A stretch of 64,000 bases of DNA from Rhodamnia argentea (lineage: Eukaryota > Streptophyta > Magnoliopsida > Myrtales > Myrtaceae). A program made the position numbers and the translations under genes. The notes under the pieces are model-generated. The model saw nothing but the letters and a program-made list of their open reading frames with translations, was not told the DNA's origin and did no database searches. The stretch spans positions 6,247,001 through 6,311,000 of the forward strand of contig NC_063155.1 of NCBI RefSeq assembly GCF_020921035.1. The letters run 5' to 3'. Shown in pieces: positions 12,206 to 22,945 of the stretch (its first letter is position 1; the number at the start of each line of letters is the position of its first letter).

Positions 12206-13535
12206 TGAGCTTTTTGCTCTCTGCCTAAAAACTCCTCTGTTCTCATCTTTTTTTACATATATTTTTTTCCTTCCATGAGGACTTGCTGATAGATCAAGTT
12301 AAATTGGCACGTGAATGCATTGGGATGGAAGATAGCTTGACGAGGGAAGGATGGTTTGAAGATGAAGCAAAAACAGCTTTGGAAGTTATTCAGATTGGTG
12401 ACATGTGAACTTCAAAGGTGCAAAAGAAGCATAACAATGCAGGTGCAGAGTACAAGAGGGATACATTATGAGCGCCTTCAAAACCCACATAGGGTTAAGT
12501 CATGATCCATTTTCACTGCTAGAACCGATCAAGCGGGCAGATCTCAATATATCCGGCTAGACATTTCAATATATAAAGTGTTTCTCGGGCTTGCCCGTCT
12601 GCCGACGAGCCTTGACGGGTGTCTAGATTGGCCGAATGAGTCACGAGACCACCGATCGAGTCTAATCGTGTAGGGCATGAACAATGCTCGAAAATAAAAA
12701 GGGTAGAATCGAAAGGAAGTTGAAGATAGCAACATTTTCGAAGAATCGAGATGTTGAGGAGGGAAACGAAAGAATGAACCTGATCATGCTCTCGGAAAGT
12801 CATGAACCAACATCGTGACTGGTGAGTTCGCGTATCGTATCCGGCGTAAGGGACGGTCCACGCCCATTGTCGCTCATACCGTCTCATAGGTTCCTTATGT
12901 TCTCCCCATCATTATGCTCTACTCCAGCAAAATCATGTGACAAAATGTACATTCTCAATCATTGTGGAGTACGAAGACAGGCCGATCCAAATTCTAGATG
13001 CCCAGGCGTTCGATCTGATAAGGGGCGGCTTTTGAAATTCCTGAGGACATGACCACTTGATGCAGAAGCGAAGCTGTTCGGACCGGGGAACGGACCGGCG
13101 GCGCGTGAAGAAAGCTACGTCTTCATCTTTCATCCGTTCCGTCATATGCTGGCGACAGGCTTTTCCTCGTTTCTGGCGTGCTTCTTGTCGTTCTTTGACT
13201 AACTTTGTATCGCCATTGATTTTTCCTTTCGTTACCTAACATCTTCTTTTGTCGACTCTCAATAGTCAGATCTTGTCCGCGCCAGTCCCCCTTTGAATCT
13301 TCCTAGCAATTTAGCACAGTGTCATGGTAATTTAAGGGAAAATTGGAAGTTGCAACGAAGTGAGGAACAAGTATACGAATTCGATGCGGGTCGGACTCTG
13401 TAATTTAGCATAGTTTACTGAGTTTTAAACTTGTGGAACATAATTGTGTCTAAGTAAGTCCATTCGCCCAAACGTGATCCGAATAAAGGGTTTTGGAGTT
13501 TTCATGTAACTTCGAATCTTTTGGAGAAATTACCA
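12206..13535. other. intergenic
   Basis: A short coding-like stretch at 12296-12409 has no recognised relatives. 12519-13260 has moderate GC and no convincing gene. Confidence 0.3.
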
Positions 13536-13539
13536 AGAA

Positions 13540-14130
13540 AGTTAAAAATATATTGCACTTGTGCCAATTCGGTTATAAATCTTTTAATTTAGCCAATTTA
13601 GCCCTAAATTTTTTGACGATTTATCAATATAGTCCATCAAACCAATTTTGGCTGAATATCACCGACATGGATGCTGATCGTCCTACATGGCATGTTCATC
13701 ACCAGTGTAAATAATTTTTGGATATGTTTTTCTTTCCTTTTTCTTTGTGTGTAGGCCAAGTCGACCCATGTCGTACCTTGCCCAGGCGATGCTCGGCGAG
13801 GCTGCCTTGGCCTAGGTGAAGGTATGCCTCGCTAAATCTAGTAAGGGAGCCTTCGTTGGCGCTTGCACTCCGCTCAAGAGAGACCAGCCCTTGTCGGCCA
13901 TCACAACCGGCAAAAAGAAGAGGGAACAAACAAATAAAGAAAAATTCTTAGAAATTTGTTAAAATTGCACACTCAACACCAATCGTGTCACGTAGGACGC
14001 TTGGCGCCCACGTCGGCGCCAACCGTGCCACGTAAGACGCTTGGCGTCCATGCCAGCAATTTTCTAGAAAATTTGGCCAAACAAACTACATTGACAAACA
14101 ATCAAAATGTTTAGGAAAATTGTTTAAATC
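13540..14130. mobile_element. inverted-repeat (foldback) element
   Basis: The left arm near 13590-13640 (taaattttttgacgatttatcaatatagt) is matched inverted near 14085-14125 (actacattgacaaacaatca). The centre holds a two-copy tandem of about 40 bp (cacgtaggacgcttggcg at about 13990 and a variant at about 14030). Ends were not precisely resolved. Confidence 0.5.
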
Positions 14131-16137
14131 TTTCTCAATAGTTTCTTCTTGAATCGAGTGCGGGACAACGAAGTCCGCTCGAACGCAATATTTCGAGAGA
14201 AGTGGCATGATAAGAGACACAAAAATCTACACAACTATATGTTTCTTCTTAGGGTTTGAGTTAGCTCGTGGAAACTTGAAAAGCTTAACCTTGATGCTCT
14301 CTTTTCTTGCTAAAATCAGCAAGTTCTAAAGGAGAGCAAATGGTGTCATTTGAAATTGTTGAGGCAAGGGATCGAGAAAGGGATCTTTGCTAAATTTCTC
14401 TCCCTGTTTTTTTTTTTTTTTTGTCCTTTTCCTACGATGACCCTTTCTTGATTTGCCTGAGATGGGGTTGGTTGGTAACATGAATGTGACCTACCGACTA
14501 AGTACTTCCTCGAAAGAAAAGAGAAAAGACTCGTCTTCCGACATAAATATATGTCTACTAATTTTTAAAATTGAGTTAGTGTTACCGATGGTTCATGTAC
14601 TTTGGCTAAAAATCGAAACCCATAATCCTTCCGTTACACTCTTTCTATTATCGGTCAGTTTTTGTTTCTAAATTGACCGTCAAATTATTGAAGTGGACCA
14701 TTGGAGTACTCGCATCGTGCTATGGAACGATCGAAATTTTTATATGGCACTCTATAGGTGGCAAAATCATCGACATAGAAAATCAGAAAATGAACAAAGC
14801 ACCAACTCTAAATCACCCACATCGAAACCCTCCCGACCATTTATCCCTAACCTCCCCCACCACCAGCCATCGCCCTTGCAAACCTTGAAACGCCTTGCCA
14901 ACATCGACCATGCCATTAGCCACCGACCTGCTCGGATATGGTGGCCTTGGCCATGGACGCTGCAAGCTCAGGCAACCATGATGTCTTGAGCTTGAGCGGC
15001 CATGGTTATAGAGAGAGAGAGGGGCTTCCGGATTGGACCGATTTAGAGATGACCAGCGACACTTACACTTTTCTTCACTCTAATCGAAAAATTCTTTTAG
15101 CCCACCAGCATTTGTTCTTTTTAATTGACAACCTTAAAATTCTCACATGATAGGAAATGCTCTAAACCAAAGATGCCGAATATTGTAGAGATGGTGATAT
15201 ATTTAACCCTTGAAACTTCGACCAAAAAAAAAAAAAAAAAAAAAGCCCTTGATACAATGTATCTCCTCCCATGATAAAGAGTGATAAGTTCTCCTTGACT
15301 AGCAATTAAGTAACAATGCATCAAATTAGGAGGAGGAACGACCCAACAAACACAATGGAAAACGAAAAAAATCAATTGCTAATTTTGGAAATTATTTAGA
15401 AATGTCAAGTGGCCGCAAGCTACTAATATAAACAGCATCTAATAGAGCAGGTTGAGTCTCGAGCCATGCCCCCACTACAAGATTATGTTCCACCTTCACA
15501 TTACTGATTGGCCTTGTTCAAGAGACTAATTTTCTGGCCAGTTGATAACTAGACGCGATCGAATACGTAATTAACATGATTTAAATTAGTCGGTTCGATA
15601 TGTTCTTGGGCCGGTCAAAGTCGGATATTATCTAAATCTTCATATCATGTCGATCGCAAATTTTCCTTGACAAATCCAATAGTTGATCGCGACAGCCATG
15701 GTCGTTTGCCTCGTCGATGTTTGTGTTTTAACCCTAATTTAATAAATGGTCTTTTGGTTGGTGTGTATTATCTTTTTAAATTTTCTTTAAACAACTTTTG
15801 ATGGAGTTTAAAGTACAAAAAAAAAAAAGATGTTAGAATTTAAAATCATGGTTGCTATTATATTCCACACATTATGAATCATTAAAATGGTTTACAATCT
15901 CTATTTTTTTCATTCAATTATTCCTGCCAATTAAAGTGCCCGGCAAAGACATGAGTTATCTGATAGAAAGCAAGGCATTGGAGAGAGTGATTATTGGTAA
16001 GCTGTAATTAACAAGAAAAGAAGCCAAGCCAATTGGGTGCTTTTTATCTTTTACAAAGCTTGATTAGCAAAGACAAAAGGTAAACAAGATGCTTTTTGAC
16101 TTTTCTTTTCTTTCTTTGCTTGTACTCTTCCCATATG

Positions 16138-16140
<3 letters not shown>
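14131..16140. other. intergenic
   Basis: AT-rich sequence with homopolymer runs (poly-T near 14408, poly-A near 15224). No gene seen. Confidence 0.4.

Positions 16141-16184
<44 letters not shown>
16141..16184. repeat. (CT)22 microsatellite
   Basis: Uninterrupted CT run. Confidence 0.95.
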
Positions 16185-16185
<1 letters not shown>

Positions 16186-16398
16186 GTTTCTTCATCAACT
16201 AGGAATACAACATAGAGTCTATTTATAAGTGGTGGACCTTGGTTTCATCTTAGGGTATAGCCAAAAAAATTCAATTGATCATTCTAAAAGTCGAAACACT
16301 TTTATCATTATACCTAACGAGGCGATATAGTCACAAAGCCTAGGTTAACTTGAAGCAAAAACATAGTGTATAAATTTTTTTATCAGAATATGTTTAGG

Positions 16399-16740
16399 TT
16401 GAAGGGAGGTTACCCCATGCTAAGCCCCAGGGCATACCCCAAACATAGTAGATTTACAAATCGCCTGCCAAAGGGGATTGCTGCACAATGAATAAATTTG
16501 TTGGTTATTCACGTCAATATAGACATGGTGCTTGGGATACTAATGATTTATATAATATTTACCCACGAGATTGCTTATAAAAATGAATTAATGTAAAATA
16601 TTTTCATCATCAATGGAAATCTTTTATTTTTAGTATTGATAAAGTTTAGGAGGAGGGAAGGTTGCCCCATGCCTAGGCTAGGGCATACCACAGACCTTGA
16701 AGGTCTTTTGGTGGATTTACAGATCGTCTACCAAAGGCAA
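16399..16740. repeat. two direct copies of a diverged ~80-bp repeat
   Basis: 16399-16475 and 16651-16738 share ggnaggttnccccatgc, agggcatacc and gatttacanatcg followed by accaaaggg-like ends, in the same orientation about 250 bp apart. They may be remnants of terminal repeats of one element or a tandem duplication. Confidence 0.6.
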
Positions 16741-17264
16741 GAAACTTAGATCACAAGGAAGGGATGAAAAAAAGAAAGGTTTCAAAGGCGAGATACATAA
16801 ATCAACATGAAATTTCACGTTCTTTTGACGCATTTTTTTGTCAAAAATGAAAAATTGCGATAAGCATGGAGCGGTCGGAAAGGGCGGCGACGTGCATTCG
16901 CCGGTCCTCCACGGCTCCTTGTTGTTTGCGTGGCTAATCATCCATCCATTTTAAAATGCTTAAAATGTGCAAAGGAGATACTTAGCAAATTCACGATTAT
17001 GTTTAGTTCACGGCCTGCAAAAAAGCTCGGTTTTGTCCATATGGACCAAATCATGAAATGTTTGCATCTTTCAACATGATTGAGCTTTTAACTCGCTTGG
17101 CAACAGCTTATGCATGCTCATCAATATCTCCCCCACCTTTCTCCATCCTTTACTTTTCCTTTCCTCCATCGCCTGTATGCCTGTATGCCTTTAATTAAAA
17201 GCTTTTTGGCACCCTAGATTTGCTAACTTTTTTTTTGTTTATGTCAGATAATGACATAAATAGT

Positions 17265-17560
17265 CCCTGAACTTTGGTCTAATGTGCAATATCGTCCCTA
17301 ATCTTTAGCTCAATGTGTAGTATCATACCTGAAATTTTAATTTGTTTCACATGATCCCTAAACTTTTGGTACATATTAATTTTTTCCCTAAGTTGTATGA
17401 TAATAATCTACGTTACCCTTTTCTTTTGCAAGAAATGCTGTCCTCGAACTTAGATTAATGTAATGACAATATTTAAACATTTTCATGTAGTTCATGGACT
17501 AAATTGAACTTGTACTGATATTTCATGGATTATATCGCACATTAGACCAAAGTTCAAGAT
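17265..17560. mobile_element. inverted-repeat MITE-like element
   Basis: The left arm tgaactttggtctaatgtgc is matched inverted near 17535-17560 (gcacattagaccaaagttca). About 295 bp, non-coding. Confidence 0.7.
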
Positions 17561-17572
17561 CCGTTTTTGTTA

Positions 17573-17594
17573 CTCTCTCTCTCTCTCTCTCTCT
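17573..17594. repeat. (CT)11 microsatellite
   Basis: Uninterrupted CT run. Confidence 0.9.
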
Positions 17595-18728
17595 ACATAT
17601 ATTTGTTTGGCCAAAAAAAAAAAAAGAAGGGAAAAAGAAGAGCAAGTACAACCCTATTTCTCTAATGAACTCAAAGTGCGGCTCAATTAATCAAGAAGCC
17701 TTAGCGTAGCCTTATGGAAATTTGATAGGTGAGCTCAACCAACAAGCAAGAATATGCACTTCAATTATCGATGGACAACCGATGTGATGCCTCAAACCCT
17801 AGAAACACCCATTGTAACACCTTCCTCTCATGTACTTTCCATCGGCAAGTTTGACCTGCAATTACTGAATTTTATCTTGAGTGCTGACATGCGATGGGCA
17901 AGCGTACGTGTTCACCAGGTTCATGTATCGTGTGCATCACCCACCCAATTTCAAAAGCAAAGTTTGGCCCCGTCTTTGGTGCTTCTTGACACCTCACGAC
18001 ACTTCATTGCGGCTGATTGTAGATAGATGGAGATAGTTATACAGTGTTGTGTTTGTTTATCATCTCCACGAATCAAGTTAGGCATCTCTTTTCCTCTGTT
18101 TTTTACGGGTCACGGGCGAAATTCTTATCATGTAGTGGCTAGCGTCGAGTAAACATTTGTGTAACGACTGGAGAGTATCTGATTTATGTGAGATCGACGT
18201 CTAGTCATTGTAATTAGGTTGCTTAATATAGTACGTCACGCCCTTCAGCTTGGAAAAAAAAAAGGGTGTTTGGTGCTAGGGCGAGATGATTGGAGGATAT
18301 CAGTACGGTGATGAGACCAATTAGGAGGTGAAGTACGTAGTCGCAAATCTCGAAAGACTTCACCTTACTAGTACAAGAGAATAGAGAAAAGAGAAAACAA
18401 AAAGACTGATCTTTTCAGCCATTTAACTTTGTCGAAGTATTTCACATCGCTTGTCTACGGGATTTAAACGGTTTACCTATTTTGTTAAAATATAGCGCGT
18501 GCATTGAAGGAATGATATAAGAAGAAAAGAATCAAAAGAGGCTCAGTGGCAGTTCTGGCCCAAATGAAAGGCCCAAATCCAGAAATTGGGCTAAGATATA
18601 AACTGGCCCAAAAGGCCCACAATCTGTTCATCTACTACCTAACGGTAATTCTCTCAGTTATAAACCCTAGCCATAAACCCTGCATCTTCATTCTTGATCT
18701 GGCCTTGAAACCCTGAACTGGAGAAGCC
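17595..18728. other. spacer upstream of the mS35-like gene
   Basis: No gene recognised. The last 200 bp contain repeated aaaccct/aaccctag phrases typical of plant promoters near translation and ribosomal genes (telo-box-like AAACCCTA at about 18663 and 18675). Confidence 0.45.
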
Positions 18729-19548
18729 ATGACTGGGAGTCTACTCAGGAGCTTCTCTCTCTACTCTCATTGGAATCGACCCATCGTTGCCTTTCCTGGT
18801 TCGATCATCAATAGGGTCCGATTCTATTCCCACGACGGACACAGCAAGCCCCGAGATCAGGAGAACGATGCTTCCCATGCCGACGATGATGGCGGAGAAG
18901 GTTAGGGATGGAGAAATATGCGGTCAATTTTTATCTCTCGCTCTTGCTTGATTTCGGTGGACGAGTACTGGTTGGGGAAGGTCAATTGCTATGCACTATT
19001 GGCAATCGTGGAAGTGAAAATGTTGGAGTACGACACCTGAAAAATGTGGTCTTTTCAATGCTTTTGAGCTTGATACAGTTGCAATTGCCATGAGATATGA
19101 GTGTTAATCAATAATTTTGTTTCGCGTTTCTTTTTTTAGATTGCGAAGTACTTTTCTGGGACTTGCTTTGTCCTTCCAAATTTATACATCTATTAGGTCA
19201 TCAGCGGGTGATACCTTATTGGCATAGGATAAGGAATTGAATTGTATGTGTTCTATTCTGTTTGGATGGTTGTAAAATTGAGATGATATTGTTTTTTGGA
19301 GACAATTTATAGGTGATTTATTTGTAATGTAACATTTGACTTATGTTCAAAGTGAATTCTCCCTTCTTCCAGAACTGAAGAGGAGGATCTTAAAGTTTTA
19401 CAACGATGGCGACATGGACGAGATCCCGTCGATTCTCGAGGAAATTTTGAAGCGGAAATTGGCGGGAAAAAATGATGAGAGCTTACTCGATCAACTTCCT
19501 TCTGACGTTAGACGTGAAGATCTTAAAAGTGGTGAAGACAGTGGTTGA
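18729..19548 (+). CDS. short protein resembling the N-terminus of mitochondrial ribosomal protein mS35
   Basis: Exon 1 18729-18900 and exon 2 19373-19548 join in phase (gaa g|aa ctg) to give about 115 residues. The first 35 residues are Ser/Arg/Tyr-rich with almost no acid residues, as in a mitochondrial presequence. An acidic linker follows, then ELKRRILKFYNDGDMDEIPS and ILEEILKRKLAGKNDE. That pattern is what I recall from the N-terminal part of plant mitochondrial ribosomal protein S24/S35 (mS35), which normally runs on for several hundred residues. Here the frame stops at TGA 19546-19548 and I find no later mS35 sequence, so this is either a truncated copy or a short derived gene. Telo-box-like promoter motifs support expression. 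Confidence 0.6.
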
Positions 19549-20474
19549 GAGATTGGTAATCTGTTCATTACCAGGTCATATGACCGTCAGTTAGGAAGGG
19601 ATAAGGTTAATACATACGTAGCACTCTAGATCTGTTAGCTTGCGTTTCTGATGCAGGCGATTTGTTGTTTTTTCTGGAGTAATGTAACTAACTTGTGCGG
19701 AATCTTCCCAGTTTCTAGCATCAGATGTAAATTTGTGAATGCTAAAGATATTTGCTTCAAGAGGAATTTAATTTTGAATTGTTCCATGTTCTTACCTTCC
19801 AAGCTTTTGATATGGTTGAACTGGTACAAGACTTCAAAAGGGCCTATTCTGATGTGGTTGTTGCTATTAGTGAGACAGAGAGAATGAAACGAAATCTCAT
19901 CAACTATCGAATTACATCTATGGCGTTCTCTCTATCCATAGATTTGGTTGATGATGCAGTCGGATGCTCACTGAAGGTAAGGCTCTGTTCATGGTTTTTT
20001 TTATTTAGTTTTTTCGCCTTTTATTTGCTTGTGTTGAAAGATTTAAGACTTCCTGAGCTGACGTAATGGACTACCTTCTCTTGTCTCGCTATTCGCTAGA
20101 GCAGGTTTCATACTGGCTGAAGGAATATATAGCATCTTAAGGAATCATTGCACTGCCTTTGAGTTTAAGAATATAGCATCTAAAGGGTGTGTAGAAATGG
20201 CTTTCCCTCGTACTAAGTTGATAAAGAAAGGTCTGAAGGGGTTCAGAAAAAGCGAGGAAGTGAATAATCTGGACGGTGTTTGATAAGGTGTAATCTAGCA
20301 AAAAGTATAAAAAGTGGCAGAGAAGGAAGAATCAGGTTCACCTTCTAAAAGAAAAAGCTTATGTACATTCTCTGATAAGAGACTTCCTTAGGCAATGTCC
20401 ATACTCTCTTGATACAGTGATACCTGGTTTTGAGGTCAATAGAATGTATTTTAATCCAATTCCTCATAGCGGAA
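19549..20474. other. region after the mS35-like gene, coding-like fragment of unknown kind
   Basis: A plus-strand stretch about 19812-19976 reads FDMVELVQDFKRAYSDVVVA... and ends at a good donor (ctgaag|gtaagg). I recognise no family and no matching exons, so it is not called as a gene. Confidence 0.25.
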
Positions 20475-20786
20475 ATGAAAGGGAAGCCTTCTGCCTCCCG
20501 CACTGATTTAACTTCAAAGGAGAAGACTTCCAGATGCTGCTACGATGCTACAGAATGCATGTGTTCGTGCTGCTTGTTGTGCATCGCGTGTCCACTCACC
20601 ATTTTATCGCGCACCGTCAAGGCACCTTGCAGGGTTGGATTGTATGCTTTGAAGAAAGTGAGGCAGCAAACATGTTGCGGGGCAAAGAAGAAAGTTTATG
20701 CAGCTTATTCTACATTCTCAGATACTGATTCTGATAGTAAGCCACTTAAATTGCGGAGACGGTCTGATTCCTATGTGAGTTTGTAA
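20475..20786 (+). CDS. small Cys-rich protein, plant-specific, function unknown
   Basis: Single-exon frame of 103 residues starting MKGKPSASRTDL. The centre is a Cys-rich hydrophobic block, CMCSCCLLCIACPLTILS, followed by KAPCRVGLYALKK and a Ser/Asp-rich tail (AYSTFSDTDSDS) ending RRRSDSYVSL. The layout of hydrophilic N-terminus, CC-rich membrane-like segment and acidic-Ser tail resembles a family of small uncharacterised plant proteins. Clustered cysteines beside a membrane segment suggest palmitoylation or metal binding, but that is inference. An ATG at 20430 lies in frame; 20475 was preferred because the upstream residues look untranslated. Confidence 0.6.
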   Translation: MKGKPSASRTDLTSKEKTSRCCYDATECMCSCCLLCIACPLTILSRTVKAPCRVGLYALKKVRQQTCCGAKKKVYAAYSTFSDTDSDSKPLKLRRRSDSYVSL

Positions 20787-21980
20787 GGACAGAATCAGTC
20801 GTGTGGATTGTTTTGATAATGATCAATTTGGTGTAAGTTTGTTTTGGAGTAGGATGACATGTCTTGCATTTAGATTGTCTGTTACCCAGTATTATTCTTC
20901 TTTGCCACATACATGAGGCTATAGTTCCTTAGTTCTCTCAGGAGTCTAGGAATAATGATCATCCATCTCTTGCTATGTGGGACAGGGAAACACATTGTGG
21001 TTGGTGTACTGCTCTGTTTCTAATCATCTTTCCTCGAGAAAGTTTTAGTCCATCTGATTGACTTATTTTAACTCGGGATTCCTCTTGCTGGATCTCGAGT
21101 CCATGTTCTACTGTCATAGATATCGAAGAATTGGGTAGTTCTAATGTCTTGACATTGCTTTGGATGGACTGTTCTTGGTTCTCTTCTATTCTCTGGTTCA
21201 CCAGCAACAGCACAGGGGAGCAATTAAACCCAAGTAAAGAAAGTGTTGTGTAGCTCTTATTTTTTTCATAATCAAGGCCACTTGAGACTGAGCAACACCT
21301 GACGCCTACATGATTTTTCGGAAAACTACCTAGTAGTCTTAGTCCACGCATGTTATGGTGTGCAATCTGCCGTAAGTCTCACATGATTAATGGTTATGAC
21401 GCTATTGCTCTACATAGACTCACTGTGTAATAACTTCTGCTGTTTTTCACCATCAAAAGTTCTTTGTTCTTTTTTTCGACGCAACGTGTATCAAACATCG
21501 TGTGCTTGACTTTGATTTTGTGCTATAATTTTGGCAAATTGTTGAATTAATAGCATGCCAACCACACCAGTAGATGATTTATAGTCAAACGTTCAGGTTT
21601 TTTTGCTCAACAAGAGTGGAGATTATAGCCACAAACAGGCTGAGTAACATCTGAATACCCATATGGGAGCTTTCTTGGAAAATTTCAGCAAGCTCAGAGG
21701 TGCAAAAACTACAAAAGATAAGGAAAATTCTTGCAACTAGTTAAACTTAATCAAAACCAACACTACCTCTTTGTCTGGGCCCGATAGCCATATTGCAAGT
21801 ACCCGCTAATCAACTGTGACAAATGCTTGGCCAAAAAAAAAAAAAAAACTCTAACAAATGATAAGGTGGATCTAGTTTAACTCTTGGGTCCTCTTTGATG
21901 TGCAAACAGAATGGTGTAAGTTCTTGCCACATCTCAAATTCAAGAGGTTAGTGAGAATTAGAAACCGCCCACAAACATCA
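20787..21980. other. intergenic between two small genes
   Basis: Contains the 3' ends of the flanking genes. A 130-residue minus-strand frame (20959-21351) has no recognisable motif and is not called. Confidence 0.4.
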
Positions 21981-22217
21981 TCAAGCGCCACAAGCGCCGC
22001 CGCAGCCGGCGGCACATCCAGCGCCATGGAAGCCGGAGTGGTCAGCAGAAGCTGCTCTGTCCTTGGAGGATGAAGAAGCACCCTCTGCACAGGACAAGAG
22101 AATGGCCGATATTAGAGACAGAGCAACCAAAGCTGCCCACAACAGTAACAGGCGCTCACTAACTCCACCACCACTGATGATCCCATTGTTCTGCTCCTTC
22201 CACTCCCTCCACATCAT
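21981..22217 (-). CDS. small single-pass protein with Gly/Cys-rich tail
   Basis: Minus-strand frame of 78 residues from ATG 22215-22217 (a second ATG follows directly). After a short polar N-terminus (MMWREWKEQNNGIISGGG) there is one hydrophobic segment, LLLLWAALVALSLISAILL, then a Ser-rich stretch and a terminal GAGCAAGCGGACGA. This could be a signal anchor or an uncleaved signal peptide; the function is unknown. A TATA-like box at 22379-22385 and a CT-rich leader fit this model. The frame also runs open through the leader as LSLSLS, which I take to be untranslated. Confidence 0.6.
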   Translation of the reverse strand: MMWREWKEQNNGIISGGGVSERLLLLWAALVALSLISAILLSCAEGASSSSKDRAASADHSGFHGAGCAAGCGGACGA

Positions 22218-22226
22218 TTGGTATCC

Positions 22227-22230
<4 letters not shown>

Positions 22231-22266
<36 letters not shown>

Positions 22267-22288
22267 CCTTCTGGGGTTGCTTTGTGTT

Positions 22289-22326
<38 letters not shown>

Positions 22327-22350
22327 CCTTCTGGGGTTGCTTTGTGTTGT
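22231..22350. repeat. perfect 60-bp tandem duplication carrying a (GA)n tract
   Basis: 22231-22290 and 22291-22350 are identical 60-bp units: about 32 bp of GA followed by tttccttctggggttgcttt and gtgttgt. The duplication lies in the 5' leader of the minus-strand small gene. Confidence 0.95.
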
Positions 22351-22378
22351 TGAGCATTCACGCACAAGATCTAATGGC

Positions 22379-22385
22379 TATATAA
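22379..22385 (-). promoter_or_regulatory. TATA box candidate for the small Gly/Cys-rich gene
   Basis: Minus strand reads cttatatag, about 160 bp upstream of the ATG, leaving room for the CT-rich leader. Confidence 0.55.
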
Positions 22386-22539
22386 GTTGGGGATTCTTGG
22401 TGGGGTTGTGTAAGCATTATCCCTAATGAGGTCTCCTACTCATGTAGATGTGGGTTTCTCTATCTCCCCCTACAAGGACTAGGGTTTTAAAGTATGACTT
22501 AAAGGGTTTAATTGCTATTCACTTTGCAAAATATACTTC

Positions 22540-22945
22540 AATTACGATTTTTTTATATTAATATCACGAAAAATCTCAAACTGGTGCACATGTGATAAAT
22601 TTACCTCAAACTAACACCAAATTGGTATACTTGTAACAAATTTACCTTTTGTTAGCTTCCGTTATATTTTAGAGTCAAATTGCTGAGTTGGATGACACGC
22701 GATAGTTATGGTGTCTTGGTTTGTGAGTTTTACCGTCCATTTGTCACAGGTATAGCAGTTTGAGATTTTTTTGTGATATTAATCCAATTTTAATAGAAAC
22801 CAACCGAAGGTAAATTTGTCATAGGTATACCAGTTTGGAGTTTTTGATTATCATGGTGGTCAAAAAATTAGTTTAGGATAAATTTATCACAAGTGTATTA
22901 ATTTATGATTTTTCGCAATATTATTATTATTATTTTAAATAATCG
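22540..22945. repeat. dispersed repeat family R1, copy B
   Basis: Best-preserved copy. Contains the phrases gtcacaggtatagcagtttg and gtcataggtataccagtttg plus inverted versions (caaactggtgcacatgtgat). Several 40-50 bp units alternate in orientation. Confidence 0.7.

Noticed and set aside
12296..12409. Coding-like stretch reading LARECIGMEDSLTREGWFED
   Set aside because: Short, no flanking exons found, family not recognised. Possibly a gene fragment, but not supportable.
20959..21351. 130-residue minus-strand frame
   Set aside because: No recognised motif, no splice partners, composition like neighbouring spacer.
21981..22367. Longer version of the small Gly/Cys protein starting at 22367
   Set aside because: The extra N-terminus is the translated (CT)n leader duplication; the start at 22217 is more natural.
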